DNA of 64,000 nt from Paenibacillus sp. (GTDB lineage Bacteria; Bacillota; Bacilli; Paenibacillales; Paenibacillaceae), in contig JAIRVF010000064.1 in assembly GCA_031254035.1 (NCBI GenBank), positions 1 to 64,000 on the forward strand, written 5' to 3'. Shown piece after piece: positions 9,551 through 19,055 of the stretch; position 1 is the stretch's first letter, and the number at the start of each line of letters is the position of its first letter. Under the pieces are notes generated by a model. The model was not told where the DNA came from. It did no database searches and saw only the letters and a list, made by a program, of their open reading frames with translations. A program made the translations under genes and the position numbers.

Positions 9551-9633
9551 ATAAGTTGAACCAACGACCTTTTAAGGATGGCGTTAGCCGGGTGAAATAT
9601 TGCCTATTCCTTATCCAATTTCATTCAACTTAT
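9551..9633. repeat. 83-bp inverted-repeat element between argB and argD
   Basis: Perfect 10-base arms, ATAAGTTGAA at 9551-9560 and TTCAACTTAT at 9624-9633, bracket 63 bases. The right arm abuts the argB stop codon. In RNA it would place a closed loop between argB and the argD ribosome binding site. There is no T run, so it is not a simple terminator. Confidence 0.5.
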
Positions 9634-10467
9634 CTATCTCACGATCCGCGTTCCAATCGCTTCTCCCTGAAGCACGCGGCTTAGAATTCCCGGTTCACTA
9701 CCATTCACGATGACTACTTCTTGCACCTCGCCTTGGATACAGCTGACTGCCGCTTTTACCTTGGGAATCATCCCGCCGTAAATATCGCCACTCGCGATCA
9801 TGTCCTCAATCTGCTGTACCGTCACCACGGAAAGAACCTGTTTGCTCCCCTCGATTTCTTTCATAATGCCCGGTACATCCGTAACGACGATCATCCGGTC
9901 CGTCCCAAGATGCGAGGCTACCGCCCCAGCTGCCGTATCCGCATTGATGTTGTAGCGCTGCCCGTCTCCATCTACACCAACTGGCGCAATAACCGGCATG
10001 CAGCCCATAGCCGTAATGCCTTGAATGATGTCTGACTGCACATGTGTCACGTCGCCTACCCAGCCGACCTCTGCGGCGTTGGAAACAGGACAGGCCTGAA
10101 TCAAGGATCCGTCCACGCCGGAAATACCAAGCGCTTTGCCGCCGCTCTGCTGGATTCGCCTTACGATCTGTTTGTTAATACTTCCCGCAAGCACCATCTC
10201 CACCACATCCAGTACCGCTTCCGTCGTCCGGCGCAGGCCGTTCACAAACTCCGTTTCAATCCCGAGCTTCTCCAAATTTTCCGATATGGCCGGGCCACCG
10301 CCGTGGACGATCACAGGCTGAATGCCGGATGCCTGCAGCTGCTTCAAATCCTCAAAAAACGAATCCGGCAATGCCGCCAGCGTACTGCCGCCGCATTTCA
10401 TCACAAAGCTTAGTTTGTTTGCTGTTTCCCCGGCGATTCCGTCCTCCTGATGATGCAATATATTCAC
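9634..10467 (-). CDS. argB: Acetylglutamate kinase
   Basis: ArgB phosphorylates N-acetylglutamate, often the feedback-controlled step. The 277-residue product has the amino-acid kinase motifs: KCGGSTLA at the nucleotide site (most relatives have K-F/Y-GG; the cysteine is a mild variant), VIVHGGGPAIS, and VTDVPGIM. The start codon is GTG at 10467, with GGGGGATGAG upstream. The N-terminus before the kinase motif is about 20 residues, with the helix-like NILHHQEDGIAG. It follows argJ with a 23-base gap in the argCJBD operon. Confidence 0.94.
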   Translation of the reverse strand: MNILHHQEDGIAGETANKLSFVMKCGGSTLAALPDSFFEDLKQLQASGIQPVIVHGGGPAISENLEKLGIETEFVNGLRRTTEAVLDVVEMVLAGSINKQIVRRIQQSGGKALGISGVDGSLIQACPVSNAAEVGWVGDVTHVQSDIIQGITAMGCMPVIAPVGVDGDGQRYNINADTAAGAVASHLGTDRMIVVTDVPGIMKEIEGSKQVLSVVTVQQIEDMIASGDIYGGMIPKVKAAVSCIQGEVQEVVIVNGSEPGILSRVLQGEAIGTRIVR

Positions 10468-10490
10468 AGCTCATCCCCCATTTTGCTTGA

Positions 10491-11717
10491 TCAGGTCCGG
10501 TAAGCTGCATTAATACGTACATAATCGTACGTTAAATCACAACCCCAAGCCGTTGCACGACCCTCTCCGTGATGAAGATCGACCACAATGCGTACGGTAT
10601 CTCCTTTTAGATATTCCAAAGCTTTGTCCTCGTCAAAAGCTACCGGCCGCGAGCCTTCAAGCACCAAAATATCTCCGATATGAATATCCACGGTCTCTGG
10701 GTTAACTGGTTCTCCAGCGCGCCCAACCGCAGCAATAATCCGTCCCCAGTTGGCGTCTGCACCAAACACCGCCGATTTTACTAAGCTCGAACCAACCACA
10801 GTTTTAGCAATCGCACGGGCAGATAAGTCATTCACCGCTCCGTTCACGTTAACCTCAACCAGTTTAGTCGCCCCTTCTCCGTCTCGCGCAATCGCTTGAG
10901 CAAGCACTTGGCATACATAAGTGAACCCGGAAGCAAAAGCCTGCCAATCCGGATGGGATGGGCTCAAAGCTTCATTACCAGCTAAGCCGCTTGCCATGGA
11001 AAGCAGCATGTCATTGGTACTTGTATCTCCGTCCACTGTAATCATGTTAAAGGTCAGATCCGTCGCCTGGCGCAAAAGCCGCTGCAGGACGTCAGTCTCA
11101 ATCACCGCATCCGTCGTCATAAACGCAAGCATGGTCGCCATGTTCGGATGGATCATGCCCGAGCCTTTGGCTGCCCCGGCAATCGTAACCTCTTGGCCGT
11201 TTACTACCACCGAAACGCATGCTTCCTTCTTCACAAGGTCGGTTGTCAAAATTGCCTGCGAGAAGTCCCCCGCTCCGGAGGTTTCGCGCTTCAGACGCTG
11301 TGGCAATCCTGCAATGCCTGACGTGACACGGTCCATTTTCAGCAGTTCCCCGATCACTCCTGTAGAGGCAACCGCCACATTCAACTCCGCAACGCCCAGA
11401 TGACGCGCCGCCTCCGCCCGCATTGTATACGCATCGTCTTCGCCCTGCTTGCCGGTGCAAGCATTGGCATTGCCGCTGTTAACGATAACAGCCTGTAGTC
11501 TGCCATCCTGCAGGCTCTCTCGCGTCACCTTCAACGGTGCTGCTTGAAACACATTCGTCGTGTACACAGCTGCCGCTACAGCCGGTACTTCACACAAAAT
11601 CGCGCCCAGATCATGACGCTCGGTTTTCTTTAAACCGCAATGTAATCCTCCAGCAGAAAAGCCCTTTGGTGTTATAATGGAACCGCCCTGTACAACGGTA
11701 TATTTTCCTTGTCCCAT
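10491..11717 (-). CDS. argJ: Bifunctional glutamate N-acetyltransferase / amino-acid acetyltransferase
   Basis: ArgJ recycles the acetyl group from acetylornithine to glutamate and, in bifunctional forms, also makes acetylglutamate from acetyl-CoA. The 408-residue precursor should cut itself before the threonine in HPNMATMLAF, producing alpha and beta chains and freeing the catalytic threonine. The C-terminus GCDLTYDYVRINAAYRT is the family ending. No separate argA is in the window, consistent with a bifunctional enzyme, but that is inference. It lies 19 bases after argC and 23 before argB, so it is clearly one operon. Confidence 0.95.
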   Translation of the reverse strand: MGQGKYTVVQGGSIITPKGFSAGGLHCGLKKTERHDLGAILCEVPAVAAAVYTTNVFQAAPLKVTRESLQDGRLQAVIVNSGNANACTGKQGEDDAYTMRAEAARHLGVAELNVAVASTGVIGELLKMDRVTSGIAGLPQRLKRETSGAGDFSQAILTTDLVKKEACVSVVVNGQEVTIAGAAKGSGMIHPNMATMLAFMTTDAVIETDVLQRLLRQATDLTFNMITVDGDTSTNDMLLSMASGLAGNEALSPSHPDWQAFASGFTYVCQVLAQAIARDGEGATKLVEVNVNGAVNDLSARAIAKTVVGSSLVKSAVFGADANWGRIIAAVGRAGEPVNPETVDIHIGDILVLEGSRPVAFDEDKALEYLKGDTVRIVVDLHHGEGRATAWGCDLTYDYVRINAAYRT

Positions 11718-11736
11718 AATGTGTTCATCCCGCGCC

Positions 11737-12804
11737 TTACGGGTACACCGGTGTGTAACCCAATCCGAGATTCTCCTCCCATCTCATCATCAAATTCAGG
11801 TTCTGTATCGCTTGGCCTGCCGCGCCTTTGACCATATTATCGATAACCGAAATAATCGTCACCCGCCCTGTTCGGGCATCGGCCGAAAACCCAATATCGC
11901 AGTAGTTTGATCCATATACCTCTTTCGTGGCTGGCCAGATTCCCTTATCCCTTACGCGCACGAAGGTCCGGTCCTTATAATACTGCCGATACAACTCCAC
12001 GAAGTCCTCGTCGTTGTACACGCCATTCATCTGTGCGTACATGGTGCTCATAATGCCGCGTGTCATTGGTACGAGTTGGGTCGTAAAGGTCACGGTCACT
12101 GGCTCGCCGGTCACCTGGCCAAGCACCTGTTCAATTTCCGGAATATGTTGATGTTTATTGACTTTATAAGCTTTGAAGTTCTCATTGATTTCCGCAAAAT
12201 GCGAAGTCAGGCTTGTGCCACGGCCCGAACCGGAAACGCCGGATTTGGCATCAATGATGATGCTTCTCGGGTCGAGCCAACCGGAGCTGATCGCCGGGAT
12301 CAAACCTAGTAGCGTTGCTGTCGGATAGCAGCCAGGATTCGAAATGAAATCCACATCCGCTGCTTCCTCGCCGAAAATATCACATAAGCCATACACGGCT
12401 TTTTCCAAGTACGCCTGCTCCGGCGCGGAATGCTTATACCACTTCTCGTAAGTTCCGCCGTCCTTGATCCGGAAATCGCCAGACAGGTCAATTACTCTCA
12501 ACCCCGCCTCGAGCAGATCCGGCACCAATTTCGAACTTACGCCTGATGGCGTTGCCGTGAAAACAACATCCGCTTTTTCCGCGATTTCCGCAGCATTTAC
12601 GCCATCCAGATTTTGCACGATAATATCCGTTAAATGCGGAAAACCTTCCGAAATCAGCGTTCCCGCGCTTGATGATGAAATTACCGACGTAATCTCCGTC
12701 AGCGGATGGGCCTGCAGCAAGCGGATCAATTCCACCCCGCCGTAACCCGTCGAGCCGACAATCGCAATTTTGACCTTACTGGTTTCCCCATGTTCTCCTG
12801 GCAT
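11737..12804 (-). CDS. argC: N-acetyl-gamma-glutamyl-phosphate reductase
   Basis: ArgC reduces acetylglutamyl phosphate to the semialdehyde with NADPH. The 355-residue product has the dinucleotide loop VGSTGYGGVEL near the N-terminus and the active-site cysteine in SNPGCYPTATLLGL. The start at 12804 has GGAGAATACGGGG directly upstream; the first ten residues precede the conserved domain. It is the first gene of the arg operon, with a good sigma-A promoter about 50 bases upstream. Confidence 0.95.
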   Translation of the reverse strand: MPGEHGETSKVKIAIVGSTGYGGVELIRLLQAHPLTEITSVISSSSAGTLISEGFPHLTDIIVQNLDGVNAAEIAEKADVVFTATPSGVSSKLVPDLLEAGLRVIDLSGDFRIKDGGTYEKWYKHSAPEQAYLEKAVYGLCDIFGEEAADVDFISNPGCYPTATLLGLIPAISSGWLDPRSIIIDAKSGVSGSGRGTSLTSHFAEINENFKAYKVNKHQHIPEIEQVLGQVTGEPVTVTFTTQLVPMTRGIMSTMYAQMNGVYNDEDFVELYRQYYKDRTFVRVRDKGIWPATKEVYGSNYCDIGFSADARTGRVTIISVIDNMVKGAAGQAIQNLNLMMRWEENLGLGYTPVYP

Positions 12805-12856
12805 CCCCGTATTCTCCTCTCTATCGCCTGACTTGCGCCCCTAATAAATATGTATT

Positions 12857-12885
12857 ATTATACGGTCTTATTCATATAAATACAA
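12857..12885 (-). promoter_or_regulatory. Promoter of the argCJBD operon
   Basis: On the minus strand, TTGTAT (12880-12885) and a perfect TATAAT (12857-12862) are 17 bases apart. The spacer contains TATGAATAA (12868-12876), which matches one half of the ARG box bound by AhrC/ArgR. The second half is not well matched, so arginine repression is likely by family knowledge but not proven by this site. Confidence 0.7.
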
Positions 12886-12948
12886 TACTTTCAAAGGAAT
12901 TCTTCCTTGTCGCGTAAGGAATTCTGGGCTTAGTTCTTGATATTAAGC

Positions 12949-13000
12949 GACCGTGCGGGCACGGATCGTTCTTCAGATCGATTCCGTCCCCTCCGCTACT
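12949..13000. repeat. Dispersed hairpin element, short copy R3
   Basis: This 52-base copy retains only the two outer parts of the R1/R2 element: GACCG..ACGGATCG on the left and CAGATCGATTCCGTCCCCTCCGCTACT on the right. The whole inner hairpin is missing. It lies between yitT and the argC promoter. Confidence 0.6.
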
Positions 13001-13012
13001 TCGCCTATTATC

Positions 13013-13043
13013 AATAAAAAAGCAGCGAATCTCCTTCGCTGCC
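13013..13043 (-). terminator. Terminator of yitT
   Basis: GCAGCGAA pairs with TTCGCTGC on the minus strand and is followed by TTTTTTATTG. It lies 24 bases after the yitT stop codon. Confidence 0.85.
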
Positions 13044-13066
13044 TTCTCCTTTAACTTATTAGCTTC

Positions 13067-13957
13067 CTATTCTTCCAATTTAAAACCTTCCCCCAGCACC
13101 TCGTGGGTATTGCTAATAATAACAAATGCGTCGGGATCCACGCTTCGTACCAGCGTCTTTAAGCGCGTGGCTTCGCTTTGTCCGATCACGACCATCAGCA
13201 CGATGCGGTTGTCACCAGTGTACCCTCCCTGAGCATTTAGCCTGGTCAGCCCCCTATCCAAATCATTCAAAATCGCTTCGCTGATCCGCTCCGTATGATT
13301 CGAAATAATATAAGCAACCTTTGAGTAATTGAACCCAAGCTCAACCATATCAATGATTTTCCCTGTTACATAAAGCCCCACCAAAGCATACAGCGCTTTC
13401 TCCAGTGATAACGTGCAAGCAGCCAAGAGAATGACACTTCCGTCCAACATGACAACGCAAAACGAAAAGCCACGGCCGCTAAATTTTTGAACAATTTGGG
13501 CTATAGTAGCCAGACCGCCGGTTGAACCTCTGCCCCGATATACAACCCCGACCCCAAGCCCTACCGCAATCCCTCCATAAATGGAGGCGAGCAGCGGATT
13601 GCTTGTCGGCAGTGGCCAGTCCTTCGTCAGAAAAACGAATAATGGCAAAATAACGCTGCCGAGCAATGAGCGAAGACCATAACTTTTGCCAAGAAGCCAT
13701 AACCCTAAGAAAAAAATCGGAATGTTCATTGCCCACTGCGTAAATGCAGGCTCGAGTCCGAGCCACGACTTAATCAGCACCGAGATACCGGATACACCGC
13801 CGGCGGCGATCCCGTTAGGCAACATAAACATATTGAATCCTAAAGCGATCGCAAACGAACCGATGGCGATCAAAGTGATGTCCAACAAATTGCGGACCGC
13901 TCCCGATGCAGGAATCATTGGAGCCTTTCTCCGGCTCGAAACAGGGACTTGCTGCAT
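13067..13957 (-). CDS. YitT family membrane protein (DUF161/DUF2179)
   Basis: The 296-residue protein has about five or six hydrophobic segments in its first 200 residues, including one starting near LLDITLIAIGSFAIALGF and the small-residue stretch GIAAGGVSGISVL. A soluble C-terminal domain follows, with features of DUF2179: AYIISNHTERISEAIL, DRGLTRLNAQGGYTG and VMVVIGQSEATRLKTLV. This family is common in Bacillales, often in several paralogues, and is thought to be a transporter, but no substrate is known. AGGAGAG precedes the ATG. It is a single gene with its own terminator. Confidence 0.85.
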   Translation of the reverse strand: MQQVPVSSRRKAPMIPASGAVRNLLDITLIAIGSFAIALGFNMFMLPNGIAAGGVSGISVLIKSWLGLEPAFTQWAMNIPIFFLGLWLLGKSYGLRSLLGSVILPLFVFLTKDWPLPTSNPLLASIYGGIAVGLGVGVVYRGRGSTGGLATIAQIVQKFSGRGFSFCVVMLDGSVILLAACTLSLEKALYALVGLYVTGKIIDMVELGFNYSKVAYIISNHTERISEAILNDLDRGLTRLNAQGGYTGDNRIVLMVVIGQSEATRLKTLVRSVDPDAFVIISNTHEVLGEGFKLEE

Positions 13958-14061
13958 AATTCTTTTTCTCTCCTTAATTTTGAAATATAAATAGAAATAG
14001 AGGGGAGCATCTGCTCCTATATAAAAAACGTCTATCGACGTGATTCAAAGTCCCAGACAAC

Positions 14062-14130
14062 AAAAAATTCCCACACCGGCAATATGAAATGAACTTAATA
14101 ATCGTTCAATTCGATATAGCGTGTAGGAAT
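14062..14130 (-). terminator. Long hairpin terminator of prfB
   Basis: On the minus strand, ATTCCTACAC pairs with GTGTGGGAAT, and a second stem, GAA.TGAAC with GTTCA.TTC, lies inside. The structure ends in TTTTTTG. It starts 11 bases after the prfB stop codon. Confidence 0.75.
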
Positions 14131-14141
14131 CTTTATTGGTT

Positions 14142-15255
14142 TTATTCAGGATCCACTTTGATTTGGCTGCGCAAATAACCATCGATGAACAGATCCAGAT
14201 CTCCGTCCATCACGGCGCCGACATTGCCGGTTTCTACTGATGTGCGGTGGTCCTTTACCATACTATAGGGATGAAACACGTAGGAGCGGATCTGGCTGCC
14301 CCAGGCAATATCCGATTGTTTCCCTCGGATTTCATCCAGTTCTCTTTGCTGTTCTTCGATTTTGCGCTCATACAGCTTGGAACGGAGCATCGTCATCGCT
14401 TGCTCGCGGTTCTTGATCTGTGAACGCTCGTTTTGGCAGGTTACCACAATACCTGTAGGCAAGTGGGTGATCCGTACCGCGGAATCCGTTGTATTGATAT
14501 GCTGTCCACCTGCACCGCTGGCCCGGTAGGTATCGATCTTCAGATCTTCCGTACGGATTTCCACATCGGAGTCTTCTGTGATTTCAGGTACCACGTCACA
14601 GGATACGAACGATGTATGCCGCCGCCCGGATGAGTCAAAAGGCGAGATTCGCACCAACCGGTGTACGCCCTTCTCGGCTTTCAGATAACCATAAGCATTA
14701 AAGCCTTTAATCAGAAGCGTTACGCTTTTGATCCCCGCTTCATCACCAGGCAGGTAATCTAGAACCTGAACCTTGAAACCACTTTTTTCTGCCCACCGGG
14801 TGTACATCCGCAGCAACATCTGGCCCCAATCCTGGGATTCAGTGCCGCCTGCTCCCGGGTGAAGCTCCAGAATGGCGTTCATTTTATCATAAGGCTGATT
14901 CAATAGCAGATTCAGCTCAAAATCTTCGAGCTTTTTCTTCAGGCCACTTACCGCTTCGGCAATTTCATCAAAAAGCGATTCGTCGCCTTCTTCATCCGCC
15001 AGTTCCGCCATCATTGACGTGTCATCATATTCCTGCTGCAGCTTTTCATATAGGTCTACGGAAGATTTGACCGCATTCATTTCGGCGATGACGCCTTGCG
15101 CCTTTTCATTATCGTCCCAAAAATCCGGCGCAGACATCTTTTCTTCAAAGTTAGCGATCATTTCCTGTTTGAGATCTAAGTCAAAGAGACCCCCTAAGAT
15201 TGGTTAATTTGGTTGCGATTTCTCGCAAATCATGTTTGACATTTGGATCGATCAT
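14142..15255 (-). CDS. prfB: Peptide chain release factor 2, with programmed +1 frameshift
   Basis: RF2 recognises UGA and UAA stop codons and releases the finished peptide. The gene is split. A short first frame starts at ATG 15255 ([20 protein letters not shown]) and reaches a UGA at 15181-15183; the second frame continues to 14142. The junction has the classic slip signal: AGGGGG acting as an internal Shine-Dalgarno, then CUU UGA C. With the +1 shift the product is 370 residues. The main frame has the SPF motif (RISPFDSSG) that reads the stop codon and the GGQ motif ([11 protein letters not shown]) that triggers hydrolysis. Level is probably self-regulated: low RF2 favours the shift. It follows secA, as in B. 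subtilis. Confidence 0.97.
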
Positions 15256-15282
15256 AAACCTTCTTCACCTCTTTATCGACAT

Positions 15283-15356
15283 AAACTCCCTTAAACAAAG
15301 AGGTTTGGAACGCGATGCTTTTATCACGTCCAATGCTCTTTGGATCAAGGGAGTTT
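15283..15356 (-). other. 74-base imperfect hairpin in the secA-prfB gap
   Basis: Three nested paired segments are visible: AAACTCCCTT (15283-15292) with AAGGGAGTTT (15347-15356), CAAAGAG (15296-15302) with CTCTTTG (15336-15342), and TTGGAACGCGAT with ATCACGTCCAA inside. In the prfB leader it would end 27 bases before the start codon. There is no T run after it, so it is not an ordinary terminator. Confidence 0.55.
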
Positions 15357-15451
15357 GATTCCGCATCCCAAAAGGGGGCGGTTTGTTTCTACATAGCTAC
15401 CGCTGGTAATCAGCCGCATGCTATATTATGCATTTCCTGCCGGGTTCAAGA

Positions 15452-17956
15452 CTATTCTTGCCCATGGCAATGCTTGTATTTTTTGCCACTGCCGCAAGGA
15501 CAAAGATCGTTGCGTCCGATTTGTTCGCCAACGTGTACCGGTTTTTTCTCAGCAGGCTCGGCGTTAGTCGACACTTTGCTTTCGTCGACAACCGCTTGGC
15601 GCTCCTGGTTCGCTTCTATCTGGGCCTTCATGACGTATGTCGCAACTTCTTCCTGAATGCTGGCTGTCATTTCATTAAACATTTCAAAGCCTTCGAACTG
15701 GTATTCACGAAGTGGATCTGTACCACCGTAAGCGCGGAGATGGATACCCTGGCGAAGTTGATCCATCGCATCAATATGATCCATCCACTTACTATCCACG
15801 GAACGGAGTACAACAACCTTCTCGAATTCGCGTACAAGCTCGGAGCCAATTCTCTCTTCACGCTCATCGTATTTGGCTTTCACCTTGTTAAAGATAAACT
15901 CCTCGATTTCCACAATTTCTTTGCCCCATAGATCGTCGCGCGTTACCGAACCTTCATCCAGAAGCTTGCTGTTTACGTAATCGGCAACTTCTTGCAGTTC
16001 CCAATCCTCCGGAATATCATCCGGGCAGTGCACTTCAACGACACGGTCGATGACCGGCTTGATCATATCCATGACGATTTCCTTGATGTTCTCGGATTCC
16101 AGAATCTCGCGGCGCTGCTTGTAGATGATTTCGCGCTGCTGGTTCATGACATCGTCATATTGGAGAACGACTTTACGCAGATCAAAGTTATTGCCTTCGA
16201 CGCGTTTCTGCGCGGATTCAATCGCTCGTGTAATCATTTTGCTCTCGATTGGCTGATCTTCTTCAAAACCAAGACGCTCCATCATGTTCAGTACGTTATC
16301 CGCACCAAAACGCTTCATCAGTTCATCGCCAAGAGACAAATAGAACTGCGTGGAGCCCGGGTCGCCCTGGCGTCCCGCACGACCGCGAAGCTGGTTATCG
16401 ATCCGGCGTGACTCGTGGCGTTCTGTACCGATGATATGCAGACCACCCGATTCGGATACGCCTTCGCCCAGCAAAATATCCGTACCGCGACCGGCCATGT
16501 TGGTGGCAATAGTTACCGCACCTGCTTGACCTGCTTGGGAGATAATTTCGGCCTCTTCAGCATGGTATTTAGCATTCAGCACTTGGTGTTTAATACCTTT
16601 GCGTTTCAGCATATCCGAGATCAGCTCGGAATTTTCAATGGAAACCGTACCCACCAGCACCGGCTGGTTCCTTTTGTGGCATTCCACGATTTCCTCGACC
16701 ACAGCCTTGAACTTGCCGTTTTCGCTCTTATAAACCACGTCTGGCATGTCCTTGCGTTGGTTCGGTTTATTGGTAGGCACCTGGAGAACTTCCAGGCCGT
16801 AAATTTTCTTGAATTCTTCTTCCTCGGTTTTCGCCGTTCCTGTCATACCCGCAAGCTTGCGGTACATCCGGAAATAGTTCTGGAATGTGATCGTGGCCAG
16901 CGTCATGCTTTCATTCTGTACCTCGATGCCTTCCTTAGCTTCGATCGCTTGGTGCAAGCCATCGCTGTAACGGCGGCCGGCCATCAAACGACCTGTAAAT
17001 TCGTCGACGATCACAACCTCTTCATCAGTCACGACATAATCCACGTCGAGGCGCATAATGACATTTGCTTTGAGCGCCTGGACAATGTGGTGGTTCAGCG
17101 TAACGTGAGCGTGGTCGTACAGGTTATCGATGCCAAAAGCGCGTTCGGCTTTCGCTACACCCTTTTCGCTAAGTGCTACGGATTTGACTTTAATATCGAC
17201 GGTGTAATCTTCTTCCGCCTGCAGCGTTTTTACAAAACGGTCTGCCACGTAGTAGAGCTGAGTCGATTTCTGAGCTTGTCCGGAAATGATCAGCGGTGTA
17301 CGGGCCTCATCAACCAGGATGGAGTCCACTTCGTCAATCGTACAGAAGTACAGCGGACGCTGAACCATCTGTTCTTTATAAAGCACCATGTTGTCACGCA
17401 GGTAGTCAAAACCGAACTCGTTATTGGTACCATACGTAATATCACAGGCATAGGCTACTTGTTTTTCAGCATGGTCCATGCCGTTCAGATTGACCCCGAC
17501 CGTCATGCCCAAAAATTCATAAACCTGGCCCATTTCCTGGCTGTCGCGCTGCGCAAGGTAATCATTGACCGTAACGACATGCACGCCTTTGCTCAGGAGA
17601 GCGTTCAGGTATACCGGAAGCGTACCGACAAGGGTTTTGCCTTCACCGGTCTTCATCTCCGCAATACGACCCTCGTGAAGCGTCATACCGCCGACCAGCT
17701 GTACATCATAGTGTCTTTTACCAAGAACGCGCTTGGACGCCTCGCGGACAGTCGCAAACGCTTCTGGAAGCAGATCATCCAGTGTCTCGCCTTTTTCCAA
17801 ACGTTCGCGGAATTCTACCGTCTTGGCTTTGAGCTGCTCATCCGAGAGCTTTTCGAAATCCGGTTCTATTTTGTTAATTTGATCGACCGTCTTCATCAAG
17901 CGTTTGACATCACGGTCATTTGTGTCACCAAATATTTTTTTAACAAGTCCTAGCAT
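15452..17956 (-). CDS. secA: Preprotein translocase ATPase SecA
   Basis: SecA drives unfolded secretory proteins through SecYEG by ATP hydrolysis. The 834-residue product has Walker A in [14 protein letters not shown] near residue 100, the DEVD Walker B in [17 protein letters not shown], the second helicase domain with [10 protein letters not shown], and the C-terminal zinc tail [12 protein letters not shown], which binds lipid or SecB-type partners. AAAGGGG precedes the ATG. It is followed by prfB, the order found in B. subtilis. The long leader contains a 12-base inverted repeat. Its load in this organism should be high, given the very large secreted S-layer proteins encoded nearby. Confidence 0.97.
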   Translation of the reverse strand: MLGLVKKIFGDTNDRDVKRLMKTVDQINKIEPDFEKLSDEQLKAKTVEFRERLEKGETLDDLLPEAFATVREASKRVLGKRHYDVQLVGGMTLHEGRIAEMKTGEGKTLVGTLPVYLNALLSKGVHVVTVNDYLAQRDSQEMGQVYEFLGMTVGVNLNGMDHAEKQVAYACDITYGTNNEFGFDYLRDNMVLYKEQMVQRPLYFCTIDEVDSILVDEARTPLIISGQAQKSTQLYYVADRFVKTLQAEEDYTVDIKVKSVALSEKGVAKAERAFGIDNLYDHAHVTLNHHIVQALKANVIMRLDVDYVVTDEEVVIVDEFTGRLMAGRRYSDGLHQAIEAKEGIEVQNESMTLATITFQNYFRMYRKLAGMTGTAKTEEEEFKKIYGLEVLQVPTNKPNQRKDMPDVVYKSENGKFKAVVEEIVECHKRNQPVLVGTVSIENSELISDMLKRKGIKHQVLNAKYHAEEAEIISQAGQAGAVTIATNMAGRGTDILLGEGVSESGGLHIIGTERHESRRIDNQLRGRAGRQGDPGSTQFYLSLGDELMKRFGADNVLNMMERLGFEEDQPIESKMITRAIESAQKRVEGNNFDLRKVVLQYDDVMNQQREIIYKQRREILESENIKEIVMDMIKPVIDRVVEVHCPDDIPEDWELQEVADYVNSKLLDEGSVTRDDLWGKEIVEIEEFIFNKVKAKYDEREERIGSELVREFEKVVVLRSVDSKWMDHIDAMDQLRQGIHLRAYGGTDPLREYQFEGFEMFNEMTASIQEEVATYVMKAQIEANQERQAVVDESKVSTNAEPAEKKPVHVGEQIGRNDLCPCGSGKKYKHCHGQE

Positions 17957-18120
17957 GGTTAACCCCTTTCACGCAAAACAAATGGTTAAATTAACTTCAA
18001 GAAATCAGGGTTATCATCAAATGAAATCGATCCGGACAATCCATCCAGACAAAATATTACCGTTTGAAGTTAATTCGTTTGAAATATACATATTAATTCT
18101 CGAAAATGGCTTTTGCATAA

Positions 18121-18149
18121 ATTGTAACAGTTTGTAAGTGAAGCCGCAA
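18121..18149 (-). promoter_or_regulatory. Predicted promoter of secA
   Basis: On the minus strand, TTGCGG (18144-18149) and TACAAT (18121-18126) are 17 bases apart. This gives a leader of about 155 bases before the secA start. Confidence 0.55.
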
Positions 18150-18204
18150 CAGTGCGGATGGCGTTGCACACGCGGTTTTCGGCCACATTAACTATATACG
18201 TAAG

Positions 18205-18237
18205 AAGAGCCCTATCCGTTGCAGGATATGAGCTCTT
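18205..18237. terminator. Hairpin between hpf and secA
   Basis: AAGAGC-CTATCC pairs with GGATAT-GAGCTCTT. The longer T run lies on the plus strand; on the minus strand, the direction of hpf, only CTCTTCTT follows. It probably ends hpf transcription at least partly. Confidence 0.5.
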
Positions 18238-18317
18238 TTTTTCAATATTTTCACTATTAATTTTTACATAAGCATGAAAATTGTACCTTTAGAAGGTGAA
18301 GCCTGCTTAAGTATCGG

Positions 18318-18872
18318 TTATGTTTGCTCGATCAAACCGTACTTGCCGTCGTTACGTTTGTAAACAACGCTCACTTCTTGAGTATCAATGTTGGAAAATA
18401 CAAAGAAATTATGTCCGACCATGTTCATTTGCAAAATCGCTTCTTCCACATCCATTGGTTTGAGTGTGAAGCGTTTGGTACGGACGACTTCGAACTCTTC
18501 CTCCACCTGCTGTTCGGATGGCGCCGCACCTGTCGATGCTGTTTCGACTGCAAGTGTCTTCAGGCTGCCTTCCTGGCGGAATTTGCGGTTCAATTTCGTT
18601 TTGTGTTTACGGACCTGACGTTCAAGCTTATCCACAACGGCATCAATCGATGCGTACATATCGTCGCTGCGGTCCTCGGCCCGAAGCATAACGCCTGGGA
18701 GTGGAATCGTCACCTCCACGGTGTGCAAACCTCGAACGACATTAAGTGTTACGTATCCTTCTGAGGCAAGGGGTGCATCAAAATACTTATCAAGTCTGCA
18801 GAGCTTCTTGTCAACGTAGTCTTTCAAAGCTTCAGTCACTTCAATGTGTTGACCTCGAATAGTTAAATTCAT
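18318..18872 (-). CDS. hpf: Long-form ribosome hibernation promoting factor
   Basis: The N-terminal ~100 residues form the RaiA/S30AE fold (MNLTIRGQHIEVTEALKDYV onward), which binds the 30S decoding region. The C-terminal ~60 residues, after a low-complexity linker, match the dimerising tail (VRTKRFTLKPMDVEEAILQM). Together these make the 184-residue long form that pairs ribosomes into inactive 100S dimers in stationary phase. GGAGGAG precedes the ATG. An extended -10, TGATATAAT, lies about 20 bases upstream of the ribosome binding site. In B. subtilis the same gene (yvyD) sits between fliT and secA, as here if the accessory genes are ignored. Confidence 0.93.
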   Translation of the reverse strand: MNLTIRGQHIEVTEALKDYVDKKLCRLDKYFDAPLASEGYVTLNVVRGLHTVEVTIPLPGVMLRAEDRSDDMYASIDAVVDKLERQVRKHKTKLNRKFRQEGSLKTLAVETASTGAAPSEQQVEEEFEVVRTKRFTLKPMDVEEAILQMNMVGHNFFVFSNIDTQEVSVVYKRNDGKYGLIEQT

Positions 18873-18960
18873 AAGGCACTCCTCCTTTGCAATTCCATTA
18901 TATCACATTTGTTAATATGAAGTAAAAAGGCGATTTTATGTACAAGCGGTGTATGAACGC

Positions 18961-18990
18961 AATAAAAAGACCCTGGATTTCTCCAGGGCC
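18961..18990 (-). terminator. Terminator of the cold-shock gene
   Basis: CCCTGGA pairs with TCCAGGG on the minus strand around the loop GAAA, with TCTTTTTATT after it. It lies about 65 bases after the stop codon. Confidence 0.85.
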
Positions 18991-19055
18991 TTACGCTATC
19001 GCTTTTCAATTACTTAACCATCTAACCGTATATGTAGGTCGGTCTTGCCGGATGA

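Larger units (their letters stand above)
17957..18317. other. hpf-secA intergenic region
   Basis: This 361-base gap contains a bidirectional-looking hairpin near the hpf end (18205-18237), a secA promoter at 18121-18149, and a 12-base perfect inverted repeat, AATTAACTTCAA (17989-18000) against TTGAAGTTAATT (18064-18075), lying within the secA leader. No gene was seen. Confidence 0.5.

Noticed and set aside
12868..12876. Full ARG box at the argC promoter
   Set aside because: Only one half (TATGAATAA) matches; the second half does not fit, so an operator is not claimed.
16415..17953. Long open frame antisense to secA (512 codons), plus similar frames antisense to argG and the S-layer gene (56143-57864)
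   Set aside because: These are shadows of strongly coding strands: no ribosome binding sites, no family motifs and unlikely amino-acid content.
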